This document shows, one piece after another, positions 60,637 to 64,000 of a stretch of 64,000 nucleotides of DNA. The stretch covers positions 1 through 64,000 of the forward strand of contig JAICQO010000020.1 in the NCBI GenBank assembly GCA_025937835.1. Reading direction: 5' to 3'. The DNA is from Polyangiaceae bacterium (GTDB taxonomy: Bacteria > Myxococcota_A > Polyangia > Polyangiales > Polyangiaceae). Made by a program: the position numbers and the translations under genes. How positions within the stretch are numbered: the stretch's first letter is position 1; each line of letters starts with the position of its first letter. A model generated the notes under the pieces. That model was not told the origin of the DNA. It worked only from the letters and a program-made list of their open reading frames with translations, and did not search any database.

Positions 60637-61736
60637 TCGCTGTGCGGCCCCGGCTCGGCCCCACCTTCGGGCTTGTCGGGATCGACGTGCGTCGGCGTGC
60701 GGATCGGAGCCGGAGTGCGCAGCGGAGCCGTGGAGCTCGGCGGGGTCCCGGGCATCGGCTGGCGGAGCAGGGACGACTCGCGCTGCGTGTTCGGCGGCAA
60801 CTCGGCGGGGGTCGAGTCTGCGACCAGGCTGATCCGGTGGTGCATGATCTCGGTGTCGCGCGCCGAGCGCGGATCGGGCACCGTGCGGGTGGGCTCCTGC
60901 GAATCCCGCTTGGTTTCTGGCTTGCGGCGCCCGCGCTTCTTCCGCACCTCGGGCCGGAACATGGCCTCGAGCATCGTGCGGAGCTTCGGCCCGTCCAGGT
61001 TCGAGGCGATGTTTCCGTTGAAGCAGAAGCTGATCGTGCCGCGCTCTTCGCTGACGATCACCACCACGGCGTCGGTCTCTTCCGTGATGCCGAGCGCGGC
61101 TCGATGCCGCGAGCCGAAGCTCTCGTCGACCACCCGGGCGTCGTTCATCGGGAAGAACACGCCGGCCTTGGCGATCCGGAAGTTACGGATCACGACCGCG
61201 CCGTCGTGCAGCTTGTTCATGCCTTCGGGCAAGAACAACGACACCAGCAGCTCGGGGCTGACCTGCGCGTCGAGCACGTGCCCCTTGTGGACGCCGACGA
61301 ACTCGTCGAGGTTCGCGTCTTGCTCGAAGGTGATGATGGCGCCGATGCGGTGGCGGGCGAGCTCGGTCGAGGCCTCGACCACCGCGTCGATCACGCGCAT
61401 TTCCTGGGAGCGCGATAGATTCCGCAGCCAGGCACGGCTGCCGACGCGCTGCAGGCCGCGGCGGATGTCGCTCTGAAACACCACGATGATGATCAGGAAT
61501 ACCTGCGCGATGAACGTGTTCAGGATACTGAACACCGTGACGAGCTGCAGGTAGCGCGCGCCCAGGTAAATCAAAAACACCACGCCGAGGCCGAGCCCGA
61601 CCTGCATGGCGCGCGTCCCGCGCAGCACGAGCAGCGCGCGGTACACGAGGTAGTAAACGAGAAAGATGTCGAACGCGTCGCGCAGCACGCGCAGGAAGGT
61701 CAGGTTCTCGAAATAGGTGCGGATGGTGTCAGGCAT
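60633..61736 (-). CDS. cdaA: Diadenylate cyclase CdaA with long Pro-rich C-terminal tail
   Basis: Three N-terminal TM segments; LHDGAVVIRN (DGA) and FGSRHRAALGITEETDAVVVIVSEERG (RHR) motifs. Confidence 0.95.
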   Translation of the reverse strand: MPDTIRTYFENLTFLRVLRDAFDIFLVYYLVYRALLVLRGTRAMQVGLGLGVVFLIYLGARYLQLVTVFSILNTFIAQVFLIIIVVFQSDIRRGLQRVGSRAWLRNLSRSQEMRVIDAVVEASTELARHRIGAIITFEQDANLDEFVGVHKGHVLDAQVSPELLVSLFLPEGMNKLHDGAVVIRNFRIAKAGVFFPMNDARVVDESFGSRHRAALGITEETDAVVVIVSEERGTISFCFNGNIASNLDGPKLRTMLEAMFRPEVRKKRGRRKPETKRDSQEPTRTVPDPRSARDTEIMHHRISLVADSTPAELPPNTQRESSLLRQPMPGTPPSSTAPLRTPAPIRTPTHVDPDKPEGGAEPGPHSE

Positions 61737-62616
61737 GCTGCACCTCCGCGGAGCCTTTGGGCGCAGGGGCGAGCCCGAGCCGGATCGCCCGCTCGACCGC
61801 CAACGCCTGGCGCATGTCTCCCACGTCGTGCACGCGGAGCACCGACGCGCCGCGACTCGCGGCGGAAAGGCCGGCTGCCAGGCTCCCGGCCAGGCGTTTT
61901 TCCGGCGGCGCCTCGTCCGCGGCAGAGAGGAAGGATTTGCGGCTGGCCCCGACCACGACGGGCACGCCCTCGCCACACAGCCGAGAAAGCCCCGTGAGCA
62001 GGGCGTACGACTGACGCGCGCTCTTGGCGAAGCCGATCCCCGGATCCAACCAGACCTGGCCCTCGGGCATGCCGGCTGCGACGGCGCGGTCGCGGGCGCT
62101 GCGCCACTCGCCGAGCACGTCCCCGACGACGTCTCCGTACCCGTCTTCGGCGTATTGCGAGAAGCCGGCCATCCGCTGCATCGGGCCGCGCGAGTGCATG
62201 ACGATCAGCACCGCGCCGAAACGAGCGCTCACCGCCGCGAGCTCCGGATCGGCGAGGCAGGTAACGTCGTTCACGATCGAGGCGCCGAGCGACAACGCGC
62301 GCTCGGCGACCTCGGGGCTGCCCGTGTCGATCGACACGAGCGCGCCGCTCTCCACGGCGGCTCGCACGGCGCCCTCGACGCGTGCGATCTGTTCGGCGGC
62401 CGGGACGGGCTCGGCGCGGGGACGGGTCGACTCACCTCCGACATCGATGATGTCCGCCCCTTCGCGCAGCAGCTCGACCACGCGCTCTGCGATGGACTCG
62501 GCGTTCGAGTAACGGCCACCGTCGTAGAACGAGTCGGGCGTCACGTTGAGCACGCCCATGAGCGCGGCACCCCGCTCTCGACGGGCCTGCTCGACTCTGA
62601 GCGCGACGGGTCCCAC
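61729..62616 (-). CDS. folP: Dihydropteroate synthase
   Basis: MGVLNVTPDSFYDGGRY, GADIIDVGGESTRP, VSIDTGSPEVAERAL, VWLDPGIGFAKS, VVVGASRKSFL. Confidence 0.96.
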   Translation of the reverse strand: MGPVALRVEQARRERGAALMGVLNVTPDSFYDGGRYSNAESIAERVVELLREGADIIDVGGESTRPRAEPVPAAEQIARVEGAVRAAVESGALVSIDTGSPEVAERALSLGASIVNDVTCLADPELAAVSARFGAVLIVMHSRGPMQRMAGFSQYAEDGYGDVVGDVLGEWRSARDRAVAAGMPEGQVWLDPGIGFAKSARQSYALLTGLSRLCGEGVPVVVGASRKSFLSAADEAPPEKRLAGSLAAGLSAASRGASVLRVHDVGDMRQALAVERAIRLGLAPAPKGSAEVQHA

Positions 62617-62706
62617 ATGCTCGGCCTAGCAAGCCATGCTGCTGCGAGCAAGCCTGAAGTGGCCGATTTTCCGAGGATTTATCGAGTGTCCGCTTTTGCG
62701 CGAGAG

Positions 62707-63522
62707 CTAGCGCACTCCGACGATGAAGCCCCGAGCGACCCAGTCCGCGAACCACGTCGCAACTTCGCGCTCGACACTCGCTGCCTCTCTTTCACCGAGC
62801 GCGCACGCAGCTTCGCAGGCGTTGCCCAGACTCACACCGCGACTCAAAGCCTCGAGCAACGTGAACGGCGCGCGCCGCAGTCGGCAGTGAACGGTCGACA
62901 GCTCGCGCCGGTAAAGCACGAGCCGGGTGGGGCTCGGCTCGGGCAATGGCAGGTCCACCAGCGAGCCCTTCGCCGAAAGCAGGCGATTCCGTAGCTCGGG
63001 GACGGGGTACGACAGGTCGAGCAGTCGCAGCGCGGGCGAGAGCAGCAGCCGCGCCGAGGCGAGGGCCTCCTCGTCGAGCGTCGCCACCGACTCGGGAGCG
63101 AGCGGCGGCAGCGCCGGGGCATCGAACACCTCGATGTGAGCCCACTCGAGCCGAGCCATATCGAGGACCAACTCCCGCTGCGGGAGGAAGTCGGCGCTTT
63201 CCAGGAACGCTGGTAGTTTTTCGCCGAGGTCGCGCAGACTGAAGCTCGCGGGGGGCTGCGCCAGCAGGTACTCCTCCACCAAGCGCTCCCAGTCGGATTG
63301 CCCCAAGATCCCGGCGATCCCCGGGAAATCCTCGAGTAGCGACTGCGTGTGTCGCAGCCAGAATTGCTCTCGATAGATTTCTAGGTGGCGCGCGGGTGAG
63401 AAATGAGACGTCGCGTGAATCTCTCGCTCGGCCTGGGCAACGATCACGGGATCCCTGCTGAGATCGCGGCGGCGTCGCAGCGCGGCGCTGATGAAGTCCT
63501 GAAGCCGGTCCAGCTCGGACAC
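62707..63522 (-). CDS. DUF2063 / HvfC-like MNIO partner protein
   Basis: LDRLQDFISAALR...HLEIYREQFWLRHTQSLLEDFPGIAGILGQSDWERLVEEYL...LADLG-type DUF2063 pattern next to a DUF692 gene. Confidence 0.82.
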   Translation of the reverse strand: MSELDRLQDFISAALRRRRDLSRDPVIVAQAEREIHATSHFSPARHLEIYREQFWLRHTQSLLEDFPGIAGILGQSDWERLVEEYLLAQPPASFSLRDLGEKLPAFLESADFLPQRELVLDMARLEWAHIEVFDAPALPPLAPESVATLDEEALASARLLLSPALRLLDLSYPVPELRNRLLSAKGSLVDLPLPEPSPTRLVLYRRELSTVHCRLRRAPFTLLEALSRGVSLGNACEAACALGEREAASVEREVATWFADWVARGFIVGVR

Positions 63523-63523
63523 G

Positions 63524-64000
63524 CTAGGCCGCCTCGTGATCGGACTCTTTCCCGGCGCTTTCGCGGGGCCCGCCCTGCAGCCAACCCGGGTCCCGGACCG
63601 CTGGCTGGCCGCGCAGAGCGCACAGCGCCGCCCGCACGGCCTCTGCGTCGACCGAGGTCTCCCCGCGCGCGCGGGCCGCGAGCGCTCGGTCCCGCTCCGA
63701 GCGAGCTTGGTCGGCTTCAGCGAGCAGCACGTCGAGCTCGGGGATGGCGTCGTCCCACTCGATGAGCGTGGACACCGAGCCGATTCGCTCGATAGCCAGC
63801 CGGTACAAATCCCAAACCGGGGGCAAGATCGGCCCGCGGTGCGTGTCGATGATGTACTCGCCGACGTGGGTGTGCCCCGCGACGTGGATCTGAACCACGC
63901 GGTGTGCGGGAATGCCCTCCAGGAACTGAATGGGGTCGAGGCCGTGATTGTAGGACGAGACGTAAATGTTGTTCACGTCGAGCAACAACCCGATGTCGGC
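63524..64000 (-). CDS. DUF692 / MNIO (HvfB-like) protein, truncated by the window end
   Basis: LLLDVNNIYVSSYNHGLDPIQFLEGIPAHRVVQIHVAGHTHVGEYIIDTH; frame stays open to the window edge. Confidence 0.88.
   Translation of the reverse strand, partial: ADIGLLLDVNNIYVSSYNHGLDPIQFLEGIPAHRVVQIHVAGHTHVGEYIIDTHRGPILPPVWDLYRLAIERIGSVSTLIEWDDAIPELDVLLAEADQARSERDRALAARARGETSVDAEAVRAALCALRGQPAVRDPGWLQGGPRESAGKESDHEAA

Overview
GC-rich chromosomal window, most likely from a myxobacterium (Polyangiales/Sorangium-like). This is inferred from a MYXO-CTERM-type protein tail, many Cys-rich or Gly/Ser/Pro-rich lipoproteins, and ECF/anti-sigma pairs. Coding density is high. I saw no rRNA, tRNA, CRISPR array, transposase or prophage. 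Recognisable genes: comM/yifB (5'-truncated), PAP2 phosphatase, Dph6-like ATPase, MepA-like endopeptidase, GH130-like protein, ACE-type M2 peptidase, three ECF sigma factors with candidate regulators, a hybrid histidine kinase, a DUF1592/DUF1552 pair, a lamin-tail/PPDK-like lipoprotein, a DUF1415-DbpA fusion, udk, recA, mgtE, an MshEN/HEAT protein, an NtrC-type regulator, NamZ/DUF1343, a GGDEF protein, and an SMR (Gdx/SugE) exporter. A nitrogen-oxide/siroheme-reductase neighbourhood follows (NnrS, FdxA, Crp/Fnr, HiPIP, NirA/SiR), then folP-cdaA-cdaR and an HvfC/MNIO (DUF2063/DUF692) pair cut by the window end. Best findings: (1) a guanidine-II (mini-ykkC) riboswitch with two ACGA-loop hairpins just upstream of the SMR exporter; (2) a siroheme reductase with a complete Cys4 ligand set in BOTH halves; (3) a lipoprotein with GWD-like order of phosphohistidine and PPDK ATP-binding domains behind a lamin-tail domain; (4) a near-consensus sigma-54 promoter overlapping a palindrome upstream of a small ORF, and a second one upstream of recA; (5) a DUF1415-DbpA in-frame fusion; (6) a truncated MNIO RiPP-type locus at the right edge.
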